Assembly (NCBI GenBank): GCA_037200125.1
Contig: JBBCGS010000003.1
Location: forward strand, 1,054,001-1,118,000
Length of the DNA: 64,000 nucleotides
DNA from: JADGHX01 sp037200125
Lineage (GTDB): Bacteria; Pseudomonadota; Gammaproteobacteria; Steroidobacterales; Steroidobacteraceae
Direction of reading: 5' to 3'
Positions 44,946-53,822 of this stretch are shown here, one piece after another. The notes beneath the pieces are model-generated. The model was not told where the DNA came from. It saw nothing but the letters and a program-made list of their open reading frames with translations, and did no database searches. A program made the position numbers and the translations under genes. The stretch's first letter is position 1, and every line of letters begins with the position of its first letter.

Positions 44946-46661
44946 CTACGCCCGGGCCGGCACTTCGTTGCCCACGCCTTCGAGCTTGCTCAGCGCGTAT
45001 TCAGTCATGCCCAGCGCGAGCTCGCGTTCTCCCATCACCACCCGCCCGACGCCTGCCTTCTCGAAGTGCTCGAGCTCGCGGTCGGTGTGAGTGCGCACGA
45101 CCGTGTCGATTCGAGGGTTGGCGTGGCGAGCGAGGTCGAGCACGCGGCGCGCCGCATAGCTGTCCGGTGATGCGATGACCAGCAGTTTCGCGGTGTCGAT
45201 ATGCGCGGCGTCGAGCACGCCCGAAGCGGACGCGTCACCGTAAATCGCGCGGATCCCGCGCTCGCGTAGCACCTCCACCATTCGCAGATCGCGCTCGATC
45301 ACGATGAACGGCAGGTGTTTCTCGGCGAGCGCCGCGCCGATCATCCCGCCCACTCGGCCGTACCCGACGATGACCGCGTGCCCGTGGATCGGGTTGGAGC
45401 GCGGGTTGTCCGGCAATGTCGCGAGCCGCGTCGCGCCGCGCTCCACCCACCCATACAGCGCCGGGCGCGCGCGCACCCAACGTGTGACCGGCGTGATCGT
45501 CGCGAACACGAACGGATTGAGCGTGATCGAGATGAGCGCCCCCGCCAGCACGAGATCGCGCCCCTCCGGCGGCAGCAACCCCAGCGAAACACCCATCGCC
45601 ACGAGAATGAAAGAGAACTCGCCGATCTGCGCGAGGCTCGCGGACACGGTCAACGCCGTCGCCACCGGATACCGGAACAGCAGCACGATGAGGAACGCCG
45701 CGAGCGACTTGCCCACCACGATGGCGAGCAGCACGGCCAGCACCGCAAGCGGATCCCGAATGAGAATCGTGGGATCGAACAGCATTCCCACGGACACGAA
45801 GAACAGCACCGCGAACGCATCCTGCAACGGCAGCGAGTCGGCCGCGGCCTGATGGCTCAATTCCGATTCAGAGAGGAGCACGCCCGCGAAGAACGCCCCG
45901 AGGGCGAACGACACGTCGAACAGCGCGGCCGATCCATAGGCAATGCCCAGCGCGATCGCCAGCACCGCCAGGGTGAACAGCTCGCGCGAACCGGTGCGGG
46001 CGATCTGCTCCAGCAGCCACGGCACCAGCCGCTTGCCGCCCACCAGCGTCAACGCGACGAACAGCACGATCTTGCCGACCGTGAGACCTAGCTTCGTGAT
46101 CAGCGTGCCGGTGGTGACGCTGCCGCCAGAGCCCTGCATCGCGTCCGCCAGCACGGGCAGGAACACCAGCGCCAGCACCATCGCGAGATCCTCGACGATG
46201 AGCCAGCCCACGGCGATCCGTCCGTGCTGCGAATCCAGCTCATTTCTTTGCTGAAGCGCTCTCAGCAGCACCACCGTGCTCGCGACCGAAAGCGCGAGCC
46301 CCAGCACGAGCCCGGCCCCGAGGCTCCATCCCCAGCTCATCGCCATGACCGTGCCGATAGCGGTCGCCACGGCGATCTGCGCGATGGCGCCCGGGATCGC
46401 GATGCCCCGGACCGCGAGCAGCGTATCCAGTGAAAAATGCAGCCCGACTCCGAACATCAGCAGGATCACGCCTATTTCGGCAAGCTGGCTGGCAATTCCC
46501 GCGTCCCCCACGAAACCGGGGGTGAACGGGCCGACTGCGATGCCGGCCACGAGATAGCCAACGATCGGCGGAAGACGCACCCGGGTGGCGAGATAGCCGA
46601 AGGCGCACGCCAGGACGAAGCCCATCGCAACCAGTGCGATGAGTGCTGTATCGTGATGCAT
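44946..46661 (-). CDS. CPA2 cation:proton antiporter with TrkA-N domain (YbaL/KefB-like)
   Basis: A 571-residue monovalent cation/proton antiporter. About 12-13 membrane spans cover residues 1-390 (LPPIVGYLVAGIAVGPFTPG, IGVILLMFGVGLHFSLDTLL, SFALGAFFAGVLLSE). A cytoplasmic RCK/TrkA-N domain follows with the NAD-binding motif AVIVGYGRVGGMIGAAL and the acidic strand end IVIERD. The ATG at 46661 was chosen because it starts the first hydrophobic span; the frame is open further upstream. It probably exports K+ under stress in response to nucleotide or glutathione signals, as in YbaL/Kef relatives. Confidence 0.92.
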   Translation of the reverse strand: MHHDTALIALVAMGFVLACAFGYLATRVRLPPIVGYLVAGIAVGPFTPGFVGDAGIASQLAEIGVILLMFGVGLHFSLDTLLAVRGIAIPGAIAQIAVATAIGTVMAMSWGWSLGAGLVLGLALSVASTVVLLRALQQRNELDSQHGRIAVGWLIVEDLAMVLALVFLPVLADAMQGSGGSVTTGTLITKLGLTVGKIVLFVALTLVGGKRLVPWLLEQIARTGSRELFTLAVLAIALGIAYGSAALFDVSFALGAFFAGVLLSESELSHQAAADSLPLQDAFAVLFFVSVGMLFDPTILIRDPLAVLAVLLAIVVGKSLAAFLIVLLFRYPVATALTVSASLAQIGEFSFILVAMGVSLGLLPPEGRDLVLAGALISITLNPFVFATITPVTRWVRARPALYGWVERGATRLATLPDNPRSNPIHGHAVIVGYGRVGGMIGAALAEKHLPFIVIERDLRMVEVLRERGIRAIYGDASASGVLDAAHIDTAKLLVIASPDSYAARRVLDLARHANPRIDTVVRTHTDRELEHFEKAGVGRVVMGERELALGMTEYALSKLEGVGNEVPARA

Positions 46662-46746
46662 CTCGCATTTCCCTCGTCTGTGACGTAGTTCAAGCGGTGG
46701 GTGTTGCGAGCCAGCGATACTCCGGCAACGGGGAGGCCCAACCGCC

Positions 46747-47181
46747 ATGTTTCGCATTCTAGCCATCGCAGGAGCCCTGTTCGGGCTCGCATCCGTCGCC
46801 CAGGCCGACGTCTGGCGCTGGACCGATCCCAACGGGACCATTCACTACAGCGACAGCTGGGTGCCGGGTTCCACTCTCGTGAAGACGGATTCGCGGGCCG
46901 CCTATTCCGCGCCGAGCTCCGCCGCACCGGCCCCGACCGCCACTGCCGCCACGCCTTCCGATCAGGCCCAGGCCCAACGCGACCAGCGCGTCGTTGCGGC
47001 CGATGTCGCCAAGGTGCAGGCCGACCAGTGCAAGAAGGCCCGCGAGGCTTACGACAAGGCCATCCAGAGCCGTCGCATTTATAAAGACAACGCCGGCACC
47101 CGCGAGTACCTCAGCGAGGCTGATGCGGATGCCTACCGCCTGCAGTTGTTGAACTCCCGCAAGCAGGCCTGCGGCTCCTGA
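46747..47181 (+). CDS. DUF4124 domain-containing periplasmic protein
   Basis: A 144-residue protein with a signal peptide (FRILAIAGALFGLASVAQA). It is followed immediately by the DUF4124 core VWRWTDPNGTIHYSDSWVPG, an Ala/Pro/Thr linker, and a charged C-terminal helix region with two cysteines (ADQCKKAREAYDKAIQSRR and RKQACGS). The function of DUF4124 proteins is unknown; they are common and secreted in Xanthomonas- and Pseudomonas-like bacteria. It is divergent from the antiporter gene. Confidence 0.88.
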   Translation: MFRILAIAGALFGLASVAQADVWRWTDPNGTIHYSDSWVPGSTLVKTDSRAAYSAPSSAAPAPTATAATPSDQAQAQRDQRVVAADVAKVQADQCKKAREAYDKAIQSRRIYKDNAGTREYLSEADADAYRLQLLNSRKQACGS

Positions 47182-47238
47182 GCCCTCCCCCCTCGCGCGA
47201 GCTATAGTTCGCGCGAATTTGTTACGAGGGGAGTGATC

Positions 47239-48111
47239 ATGCGCGTCGGATTCATTGGGCTCGGAGCCATGGGCTCCCACATGGCCCGCAACCTTCATCG
47301 TGCCGGAATGCTTGCCGGCGTATGGAATCGCTCCGCCGAGAAGGCCCGTTCACTCGCCGCCGAGCTCGGTACAGCGGCACCCGAAACTCCCGCGCAGCTC
47401 GCCGCATCCGCTGATGCCATCGTCCTGTGCGTCTCCGCGGATCAGGACGTGCTCGATGTCGTGAACGCGCTCGCACCGGGCCTCAAACCCGGCGCGCTCG
47501 TGTTGGACTGCTCCACCGTCGGCTCGGAAACCGCCCGCAAGAGTGCGGAGATTCTGGCCGCGCGCCAGGCCGCGTTCCTCGATTGCCCCGTGAGCGGCGG
47601 CACCGAAGGCGCGCGCGATGCCACCCTCGCCATCATGGTCGGCGGTGCTGAAGAGGCGTTCGAGCGCGCGCGCCCGGTACTCGCGGCCCTCGGCAAGACG
47701 ATCACCCATTTCGGCCCGACCGGCAGCGGGCAGGCGGCGAAGGCCACCAACCAGATCATGTGCGCCGGGATCATCGAGGCTGTGTCCGAAGCGATGGCGT
47801 TCGCCAAGGCGCAGGGACTGCCGCTCGATCGCGTGGTCGACACCCTGGGCAAGGGCGCGGGCTCGAGCTGGTACTTCGTGCATCGCGCACCGAACATGGT
47901 TCGGGGCAGCTACCCCGCTGGCTTCCGCGTTCGGCTGCACGCGAAGGATCTTGGCATCTGCCGCGACATGGCGGCCCGCTTCGGCGTCACGCTGCCCGTG
48001 GTGGAACGCATGCTCGACGAGTACGCGGAGCTGGTCACGCGCGGCTATGGCGACGAAGACATCTCCGCCACCTACCGCCTCAAGTCGGAGCTCTTCAAAG
48101 CCGGGCCATGA
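47239..48111 (+). CDS. NAD(P)-dependent oxidoreductase, 3-hydroxyisobutyrate dehydrogenase family
   Basis: A 290-residue beta-hydroxyacid dehydrogenase. It has the Rossmann motif VGFIGLGAMGSHMARNL, the substrate-site signature DCPVSGGTEGARDATLAIM, and catalytic lysine in GQAAKATNQIMCAGIIEA. The substrate could be 3-hydroxyisobutyrate, tartronate semialdehyde or a related acid; no operon partner decides this. ATG 47239 has GGGGAG upstream; the GTG at 47233 is an alternative. A TATAGT hexamer near 47203 could be its -10. The stop overlaps the next gene, a kinase, by 4 bp. Confidence 0.9.
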   Translation: MRVGFIGLGAMGSHMARNLHRAGMLAGVWNRSAEKARSLAAELGTAAPETPAQLAASADAIVLCVSADQDVLDVVNALAPGLKPGALVLDCSTVGSETARKSAEILAARQAAFLDCPVSGGTEGARDATLAIMVGGAEEAFERARPVLAALGKTITHFGPTGSGQAAKATNQIMCAGIIEAVSEAMAFAKAQGLPLDRVVDTLGKGAGSSWYFVHRAPNMVRGSYPAGFRVRLHAKDLGICRDMAARFGVTLPVVERMLDEYAELVTRGYGDEDISATYRLKSELFKAGP

Positions 48112-49190
48112 AGACCGACGCGGCGAGCGACAACCGGAACGCCTACTACCTCCCCGATTTCTGCACGTCGCGTGCCGCTCTCGCCATCGTGCTCATCGTC
48201 GAGCTGACCGCGCTCGTCATCACGCTGTCGCGCTTCAACGAAGAGATCGACTTCTGGATGGAGTTGTCGCGCACGTCGATCTTCCTCATCTGGGTCGGCC
48301 TCACGGGAACGGCCGCGCTGTGCTGGAGCCGCCCGATTCTGCTCAACCTCACGGAATCGCAGGTTTCGGCCGCCGTGCTCGGCTTCATCGCAGCCATCAT
48401 CACAACCATCTCGGCGCTGGCCTGGTGGGCCGGTCGAACGGATGTGGTCGAGGCGATCGGACTCGCGCCGATCTTCCCGCACGCGTTCCTGAACTTCGCC
48501 TTGCGGAACCTGACCATCGGGCTCGTCGTAACGGTGCTGGCCCTGCGCTACTTCTACGTCGCGCACGAGTGGGAGAGAAACGTGGAGATGCAGGCACGCG
48601 CCCGCGTGCATGCGCTTCAGGCGCGCATCCGCCCGCACTTCCTGTTCAACAGCATGAACACGATCGCTTCGCTGACGCGGACCAATCCGGCGTTGGCGGA
48701 GTCGGCGGTGCAGGATCTTGCGGATCTGTTCCGCGCGAATCTCAGTGAGAAGCGCAACACCATCACGCTGGCGGAAGAGCTGGAGGTCGCGCGGATCTAT
48801 CAGCGCATCGAACAGCTTCGCCTCGGCGAGCGCCTTCGCGTCGATTGGCACATCTCGCAGCTTCCCATGCACGCGCTGGTGCCGGGGTTGCTCCTGCAGC
48901 CGTTGCTCGAGAACGCGATCTATCACGGCGTGGAACCGCAACCCGAGGGGGGCGTCGTTACCGTCAACGGCGAGCTGACGGGTGGGCTCGTGACGGTGAT
49001 CGTGCGGAATCGCGTCGCGGATCGTCAGAGCGATCGGGAAGGCAACAAGCTCGCGCTCGCCAACATTCGCGAGCGGCTCTCGCTGATGTATGGCGAGCGG
49101 GCGCTGGTGAAGGCGGGCCGGTTCGACGACGAATACATCGTGACGCTGCGATTCCCGCACGTCGAGAACCGCGCGAAGCTGCCGGCGTGA
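48108..49190 (+). CDS. algZ: AlgZ/LytS-type sensor histidine kinase
   Basis: A 360-residue inner-membrane kinase with four membrane helices (residues 25-150, for example LAIVLIVELTALVITL and VSAAVLGFIAAIITTISAL). The His_kinase block is ARIRPHFLFNSMNTIASL with the phosphoacceptor histidine. The ATPase domain has PLLENAIYHGVEPQPEG and LALANIRERLSLMYGE. Resemblance to AlgZ (FimS) rests on topology and pairing with a LytTR regulator; the symbol is by homology only. It overlaps both neighbours by 4 bp. Confidence 0.88.
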   Translation: MKTDAASDNRNAYYLPDFCTSRAALAIVLIVELTALVITLSRFNEEIDFWMELSRTSIFLIWVGLTGTAALCWSRPILLNLTESQVSAAVLGFIAAIITTISALAWWAGRTDVVEAIGLAPIFPHAFLNFALRNLTIGLVVTVLALRYFYVAHEWERNVEMQARARVHALQARIRPHFLFNSMNTIASLTRTNPALAESAVQDLADLFRANLSEKRNTITLAEELEVARIYQRIEQLRLGERLRVDWHISQLPMHALVPGLLLQPLLENAIYHGVEPQPEGGVVTVNGELTGGLVTVIVRNRVADRQSDREGNKLALANIRERLSLMYGERALVKAGRFDDEYIVTLRFPHVENRAKLPA

Positions 49191-49924
49191 AGCTCCGGGT
49201 TCTCATCGTCGACGACGAGGCACCGGCGCGCGAGCGCCTGAAGAGCCTGCTTGCCGAGATCGGCGACCTCGACATCGCGGGTGAAGCGACGAACGGGGAG
49301 CAGGCCTTGAAGCTCTCGGTCGATCTTTCGCCCGACGTGGTGCTGCTCGACGTCCGCATGCCGGGGATGGATGGCATCGAAGCCGCGCGCCAGCTCAATT
49401 CGCTGGTCGAGCCCCCTGCCGTGATTTTCACGACGGCGTACGACGAGTACGCGATCAATGCCTTCGATGCCCAGGCCGTTGGCTATCTGCTAAAGCCGAT
49501 CCGCAAGGAGAAACTCGCCTCGGCCCTGACGCAGGCGGGCCGGCTCACGCGCCCGCAGCTTCAGCGGATCGCGGCGACGGCGGAGGCGGCGCCGAAACGC
49601 ACGCACATCGCCGCGCGCCATCGCGAGGGGCTGCGGCTGATTCCGATCGAAGAGATTCAGTTCTTCTTTGCCGAGCAGAAGTACACCACCGTTCGGCACC
49701 TCAAGGGCGAAGACCTCATCGAGGATTCTCTGCGCTCGCTGGAGGAAGAGCTCACCACGGCCGTGGTGCGCATCCACCGCAATGCGCTTGTGAGCGTGCG
49801 ATTTCTCGAAGGGATCGATCGCAATGCCGAAGGGCAGTATTTCGTGAAGCTGCGGGGCTGCCCGGCGCCGCTGCAGGTGAGCCGGCGCATGGCCGGTGAG
49901 CTGAAGGAGCGCTTCCGTATCTAG
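49187..49924 (+). CDS. algR: AlgR-like LytTR response regulator
   Basis: A 245-residue regulator with an N-terminal receiver (LRVLIVDDEAPARERLKSLL; phosphoacceptor in VVLLDVRMPGMDGIEAARQL; KPIRKEKL) and a C-terminal LytTR DNA-binding domain (LRLIPIEEIQFFFAEQKYTT, VVRIHRNALVSVRFLEGI). In Pseudomonas AlgR controls exopolysaccharide, pili and virulence; in this organism the targets are unknown. The start is a GTG at 49187 overlapping the kinase stop. The last 13 bp (GCTTCCGTATCTA) are repeated 15 bp downstream. A very long hairpin follows. Confidence 0.9.
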   Translation: MKLRVLIVDDEAPARERLKSLLAEIGDLDIAGEATNGEQALKLSVDLSPDVVLLDVRMPGMDGIEAARQLNSLVEPPAVIFTTAYDEYAINAFDAQAVGYLLKPIRKEKLASALTQAGRLTRPQLQRIAATAEAAPKRTHIAARHREGLRLIPIEEIQFFFAEQKYTTVRHLKGEDLIEDSLRSLEEELTTAVVRIHRNALVSVRFLEGIDRNAEGQYFVKLRGCPAPLQVSRRMAGELKERFRI

Positions 49925-49954
49925 GGCTTCCGTATCTAAGAAAGAGCCCTTTTG

Positions 49955-50023
49955 AGCCTCTTAGCCGCCCGGCGATTGAGGGCTCTTCGAAGAAGCCCTC
50001 AATCGCCGGGCGGCTAAGAGGCT
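49955..50023. terminator. 30-bp perfect inverted repeat, probable bidirectional terminator
   Basis: The arm 49955-49984 (AGCCTCTTAGCC...) is the exact reverse complement of 49994-50023 (30 of 30), with a 9-nt loop CTTCGAAGA. It lies between the convergent algR and reductase genes. No T run follows closely, and the stem is far longer than usual, so a role in mRNA end protection or a mobile repeat origin is also possible. Confidence 0.7.
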
Positions 50024-50051
50024 ACGAGGCTAAGAAGGCTAGAACGCGCCT

Positions 50052-51077
50052 TCAGCGCGGCGCGTAATCGAACGAGTCGAAGTGCAGTCGGTCTTCGCTG
50101 AGCCCGCGAGCCGGAAACGTTGCACGCACTGCTTCCACCATCGCCGGCGGCCCCGCCGCATAGACATCGAACCCACTGAGGTCGGGATAATCGGCGAGCG
50201 CCGCTTCGTGCACCCACCCCGCCCGATGATGATCGGCAGCGGCGGCGTCCACGCCCGCTTCCGACAGCACAGCGGTAAACGTCAGGTTGGGAAACTGCCT
50301 TACCCACTCGAGCACGACCTTCTCTTCGTAAAGATCGACGCTCCGCCGCGCACCCCAGTAAAAATGAAGCGGCCGCGTCGCCCCCCGCTCCAGCGCATGC
50401 CGAAGCATCGACTTGATCGGCGCGAACCCCGTACCCCCCGCGATCAGCAACGCCGGCGCCACGCTCTCGCGATAGATGAACTGCCCGATCGGCCCCTCGA
50501 TCCGCAACAGCGCGCCGGCGCGCAGCTTCTCGAACAATGCCCCCGTGAAGCCGCCGCCGGGCACGTGCCTCACGTGCAGCTCGATCTCGCCACTGTCGTG
50601 CGGCGGGCTTGCGATCGAAAAGCTGCGGCGCTGGCCGCCATCGAGCAGCACATCCAGGTACTGGCCCGCCCGGAACTGCAGGGGCTCGACCGCGGGCAGG
50701 CGCAGGAACACCTGCATCACATCCGGCGCGAGTCGCTCCATCCGCGCGATCCGGCACGGCAGCGTCTTGATCTCCGCCTCCGAGGCATTCGCGATGAAGC
50801 GCGCCTCGACGCGCAGGTCCGATCGCGGCCGGGCCTGGCACAAGAGCACGTGGCCGGCCGCCGCCTCGGTGGCGGTAAGGCCGGCGGTTCGACCGTTCGG
50901 GTAGTGAATTTCGCCAGACAGGAGTCGCACGCGGCACGACGCGCAGTGCCCCGAACGGCAGCTATGAGGCAGATTGAGCCCCGCCGCGAGCGCCACTTCG
51001 AGCACGGACTGGTCCGCGCGGACGCGCAGGGTTCTGCCGTGAGGCTCGATGCGTACGCTGTACTCGTTCGAGGTCAT
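50052..51077 (-). CDS. 2Fe-2S ferredoxin/FAD/NAD(P)H reductase (CDP-6-deoxyglucoseen reductase-like)
   Basis: A 341-residue single-chain electron-transfer flavoprotein. The N-terminal plant-type 2Fe-2S domain has CRSGHCASCRVRLLSGE plus a fourth cysteine in HVLLCQARP. The FAD domain has the RxYS-like motif RRSFSIASPP, and the NAD domain has IAGGTGFAPIKSML and a C-terminal aromatic DSFDYAPR. It is usually annotated as CDP-6-deoxy-delta-3,4-glucoseen reductase, but without a deoxysugar locus here it more likely feeds electrons to an oxygenase or hydroxylase. It is divergent from dapF. Confidence 0.9.
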   Translation of the reverse strand: MTSNEYSVRIEPHGRTLRVRADQSVLEVALAAGLNLPHSCRSGHCASCRVRLLSGEIHYPNGRTAGLTATEAAAGHVLLCQARPRSDLRVEARFIANASEAEIKTLPCRIARMERLAPDVMQVFLRLPAVEPLQFRAGQYLDVLLDGGQRRSFSIASPPHDSGEIELHVRHVPGGGFTGALFEKLRAGALLRIEGPIGQFIYRESVAPALLIAGGTGFAPIKSMLRHALERGATRPLHFYWGARRSVDLYEEKVVLEWVRQFPNLTFTAVLSEAGVDAAAADHHRAGWVHEAALADYPDLSGFDVYAAGPPAMVEAVRATFPARGLSEDRLHFDSFDYAPR

Positions 51078-51096
51078 TACTGTGTTCTCGTCAATC

Positions 51097-51171
51097 GGAA
51101 AAAGTCGCCTACGGCGCTTTTTCCGAACAACAGCTTCGCTGGCGGCCGCAAAAGGCGCGACTCTTGCGGCC
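51097..51171. repeat. dispersed two-hairpin repeat, copy C
   Basis: GGAAAAAGTCGCCTACGGC then GCTTTTT forms the first hairpin. GGCCGCAA (about 51143) then pairs with TTGCGGCC (about 51164) for the second. The second stem differs from that of copy B in both arms at once, so pairing is kept. Unlike copies A and B it lies between divergent start codons (reductase 51077, dapF 51261), so it cannot be a simple 3'-end terminator for either. Confidence 0.65.
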
Positions 51172-51260
51172 TGTTCCCCGGCGCCACGCGGCCCGACAGG
51201 CTGCCACGGTTAGCCCTTCCGGGCGAGACCCGGGCTCGACAGTTCGGGTATTCTCGCCGC

Positions 51261-52091
51261 ATGCGCATCGATTTCGTGAAGATGCACGGCGCTGGCAACG
51301 ACTTCATCGTGTTCGACGTGCCAGCCGGGGCATCGCTGCCCACTGCAGAGCAGTGGCGGAAACTCTCCAATCGCCATACCGGTGTCGGTTTCGACCAGGC
51401 ACTCGTGCTCGAGCCCCCGCGTCGGCCGGATACTGCGGTCTTCTATCGAATCTTCAACTCCGACGGCTTCGAGGTCGAACAGTGCGGCAACGGCGCGCGG
51501 TGTATCGCCGCGTACATTCACCGCCGGGGCCGCGTGCGTTCCGATTCGTTCACCATGGACAGCCCGGCCGGCCTCATCCAGGTGAAGGTACTGGGCCCGA
51601 CGCTCGTGTCCGTGGACATGGGCGTACCGAATTTCGCGCCGTCCGCGCTTCCGTTCGACGCATCCAGTGAAGCTCACGTCTATCCGCTCGAGGTCGCCGG
51701 CACCCAGGTCGACATCGGCGCGGTGTCGATGGGCAATCCGCATGCCGTGCTCACCGTGCCCTCGGTCGAGGCCGCACCCGTGGATCGCCTCGGCCCGGCC
51801 ATCGAGAACCATCGGCGCTTTCCGAAGCGCGTGAACGTCGGCTTCATGGAAGTGATCGATCGTTCGCACATCAACCTGCGCGTTTTCGAGCGCGGCGCCG
51901 GCGAGACACTCGCCTGCGGCACGGGCGCATGCGCGGCCGTCGCGGTCGGCCGACATCACGGTCGGCTGGACGAGAGTGTCGAGGTACACGCGCGCGGCGG
52001 TGAGTTACGCGTAAACTGGGCCGGGCCCGGGCAGCCGATCTGGCTCACCGGACCTGCCGAAGTGGCCTTCGAAGGCCGAGTCGAGATATGA
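51261..52091 (+). CDS. dapF: diaminopimelate epimerase
   Basis: Interconverts LL- and meso-diaminopimelate for lysine and peptidoglycan synthesis. The 276-residue protein starts MRIDFVKMHGAGNDFIVFD and has both catalytic cysteines, in EVEQCGNGARCIAAYI and ETLACGTGACAAVAV. Length and motifs are standard. It opens the conserved order dapF-DUF484-xerC and is followed by the DUF484 gene after 19 bp. Confidence 0.97.
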   Translation: MRIDFVKMHGAGNDFIVFDVPAGASLPTAEQWRKLSNRHTGVGFDQALVLEPPRRPDTAVFYRIFNSDGFEVEQCGNGARCIAAYIHRRGRVRSDSFTMDSPAGLIQVKVLGPTLVSVDMGVPNFAPSALPFDASSEAHVYPLEVAGTQVDIGAVSMGNPHAVLTVPSVEAAPVDRLGPAIENHRRFPKRVNVGFMEVIDRSHINLRVFERGAGETLACGTGACAAVAVGRHHGRLDESVEVHARGGELRVNWAGPGQPIWLTGPAEVAFEGRVEI

Positions 52092-52110
52092 AATCGGGGA
52101 GCATGAAGAA

Positions 52111-52812
52111 ATGACGACACGTGACGCCCGGGGCCTCGCCGCGACCGCCGAGACCCAGGAAGAGTCCATCGCCCGTTACCTGCAGCACAACCCGGATTTC
52201 TTCGAGCGGCACCAGCCGCTGCTCGCGCGCCTCAAGCTGCCGCACGCCCGCACCGGTTCCACCATCTCCCTCGTCGAGCGGCAGGTCGAAGTGCTGCGCG
52301 AGAAGCAGTCGGGCGTCGAGCAGAAGCTCGCGGAGTTCGTGCGCGTCGCGCGCGCCAACGACGTCATCGGCGACAAGCTGCACAAGTTCACTCGCCGCCT
52401 CGTACGCGCGCGCACCCGCGCGGAGGCGATCACGCAGGTCGAAGCGAGCCTGCGCGAAGACTTCGACGCGTTTCACTCCACGCTACTGCTCGTCGGGCCC
52501 CCGGCGGACGAGAGCGGCCAGAACTTCCTGCGCATGTGCGCGCTGGAGGATCCGCGCCTCAAGTCCTTCGACACGCTGTTCGCCACGGGCAAGCCCCGCT
52601 GCGGCCAGGTGCGGGACTCGCAGCGCGAGCTGCTCTTCGGCCGCGACGCGAGTGACATCGGCTCGGTGGCGCTCGTGCCGCTGGGCGACCATGGCTCGCT
52701 CGGCCTCCTGGCGCTCGGCAGCACCGATCGCGATCGCTTCCACCCCGGCATGAGCACCGAGTTCCTCGCGCGGATGGCCGAGTTGATTACGGATGCGCTC
52801 AGCGCCCGCTGA
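52111..52812 (+). CDS. DUF484 family protein
   Basis: A 233-residue cytoplasmic protein with an N-terminal helical part (SIARYLQHNPDFFERHQPLL), a coiled segment (ERQVEVLREKQSGVEQKL) and a C-terminal GAF-like domain (SLREDFDAFHSTLLLVG, VALVPLGDHGSLGLLALGS). It is the homologue of the gene found between dapF and xerC in Pseudomonas and enterics. Function is unknown. Its last 20 bp overlap xerC, so the two are translationally linked. Confidence 0.92.
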   Translation: MTTRDARGLAATAETQEESIARYLQHNPDFFERHQPLLARLKLPHARTGSTISLVERQVEVLREKQSGVEQKLAEFVRVARANDVIGDKLHKFTRRLVRARTRAEAITQVEASLREDFDAFHSTLLLVGPPADESGQNFLRMCALEDPRLKSFDTLFATGKPRCGQVRDSQRELLFGRDASDIGSVALVPLGDHGSLGLLALGSTDRDRFHPGMSTEFLARMAELITDALSAR

Positions 52813-53785
52813 GCTCGAATGGCTGAAGCGGTTCCGGCGTTACATCACCACCGAACGCCGGCTTTCCGCCAACACCGACAAGAACTACGCGATCGATCTC
52901 GACGCGTTCATCGCGTTCTGCGAGCAGCAAGGCGTGGATCAATGGCGCAAGGTCGATAGCCAGCACGTGAGGCTCTTCGCGGCCCGCCAGCACGCGGCGG
53001 GGCTTGCGCCGAAGAGCATTCAACGCAGGCTCTCGGGCGTGCGTGCGTTCTTCGCGTTCCTGGTGCGTGAGACGCTCGAGGCGAAGGGCCGCTCGGAGCG
53101 CGCCGAGCGTGAGGGCGACGACGACGCGGCGAAGAAGATCGAGCGCGAGTCGCCGCGCGTGCCGACCAACCCTGCCGTCGAGATCCGCGCGCCGAAGGCG
53201 AAGCGCACTCTGCCGGTCACGCTCGATCCGGACCAGATGGCGCGGCTGCTCGAGCTCCCGGCGGGGGACGCGCTCACCGCCCGCGATCGGGCGATCATGG
53301 AATTGCTGTACTCATCGGGCCTGCGGCTGGCGGAGCTGGTCGGGCTGAACTTGAGCGATCTGCTGTCCGACCACACCGTTCACGTCATCGGCAAGGGCAA
53401 CAAGGCGAGGATCGTTCCCGTCGGCAGCAAGGCACGAGAAGCGATCGATGCCTGGAAGCGTGAGCGTGTGGCGCTCGCCAAGCCGGGCGAGCTAGCGCTG
53501 TTCGTGGGCAAGAACGGCAGGCGGCTCGGGCCGTGGGGTGTGCAGTCCCGCGTGGCCTACTGGGCCCGGCAGCAGGGGCTCCATCAGCACGTCCACCCCC
53601 ACCTCTTCCGGCATTCGTTCGCCACCCATCTCCTTGAATCCAGTGGAGAACTGCGCGGCGTGCAGGAGCTGCTCGGCCACGCCGATATCTCCACCACCCA
53701 GATCTACACTCACCTTGATTTCCAGCATCTGGCCCGCACGTACGAGGCCGCTCACCCGCGCGCGCGAAGAAAACCGCCCCGTTGA
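52793..53785 (+). CDS. xerC: tyrosine recombinase XerC
   Basis: Resolves chromosome dimers at dif together with XerD. The 330-residue protein has a SAM-like core-binding N-domain (LKRFRRYITTERRLSANT) and a catalytic domain with Arg in SSGLRLAELVGL, Lys in VIGKGNKARIVPVG, HLFRHSFATHLL, LLGHADISTTQIYTHL (His and nucleophilic Tyr). About 30 charged residues (EAKGRSERAEREGDDDAAKK region, residues 95-123) are inserted between the two domains compared with ordinary XerC, lengthening the linker. Confidence 0.95.
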   Translation: MRSAPAELEWLKRFRRYITTERRLSANTDKNYAIDLDAFIAFCEQQGVDQWRKVDSQHVRLFAARQHAAGLAPKSIQRRLSGVRAFFAFLVRETLEAKGRSERAEREGDDDAAKKIERESPRVPTNPAVEIRAPKAKRTLPVTLDPDQMARLLELPAGDALTARDRAIMELLYSSGLRLAELVGLNLSDLLSDHTVHVIGKGNKARIVPVGSKAREAIDAWKRERVALAKPGELALFVGKNGRRLGPWGVQSRVAYWARQQGLHQHVHPHLFRHSFATHLLESSGELRGVQELLGHADISTTQIYTHLDFQHLARTYEAAHPRARRKPPR

Positions 53786-53822
53786 AGTTTCGCGCCCGGC
53801 GTGAAGTCCTACCGGGAGAATC

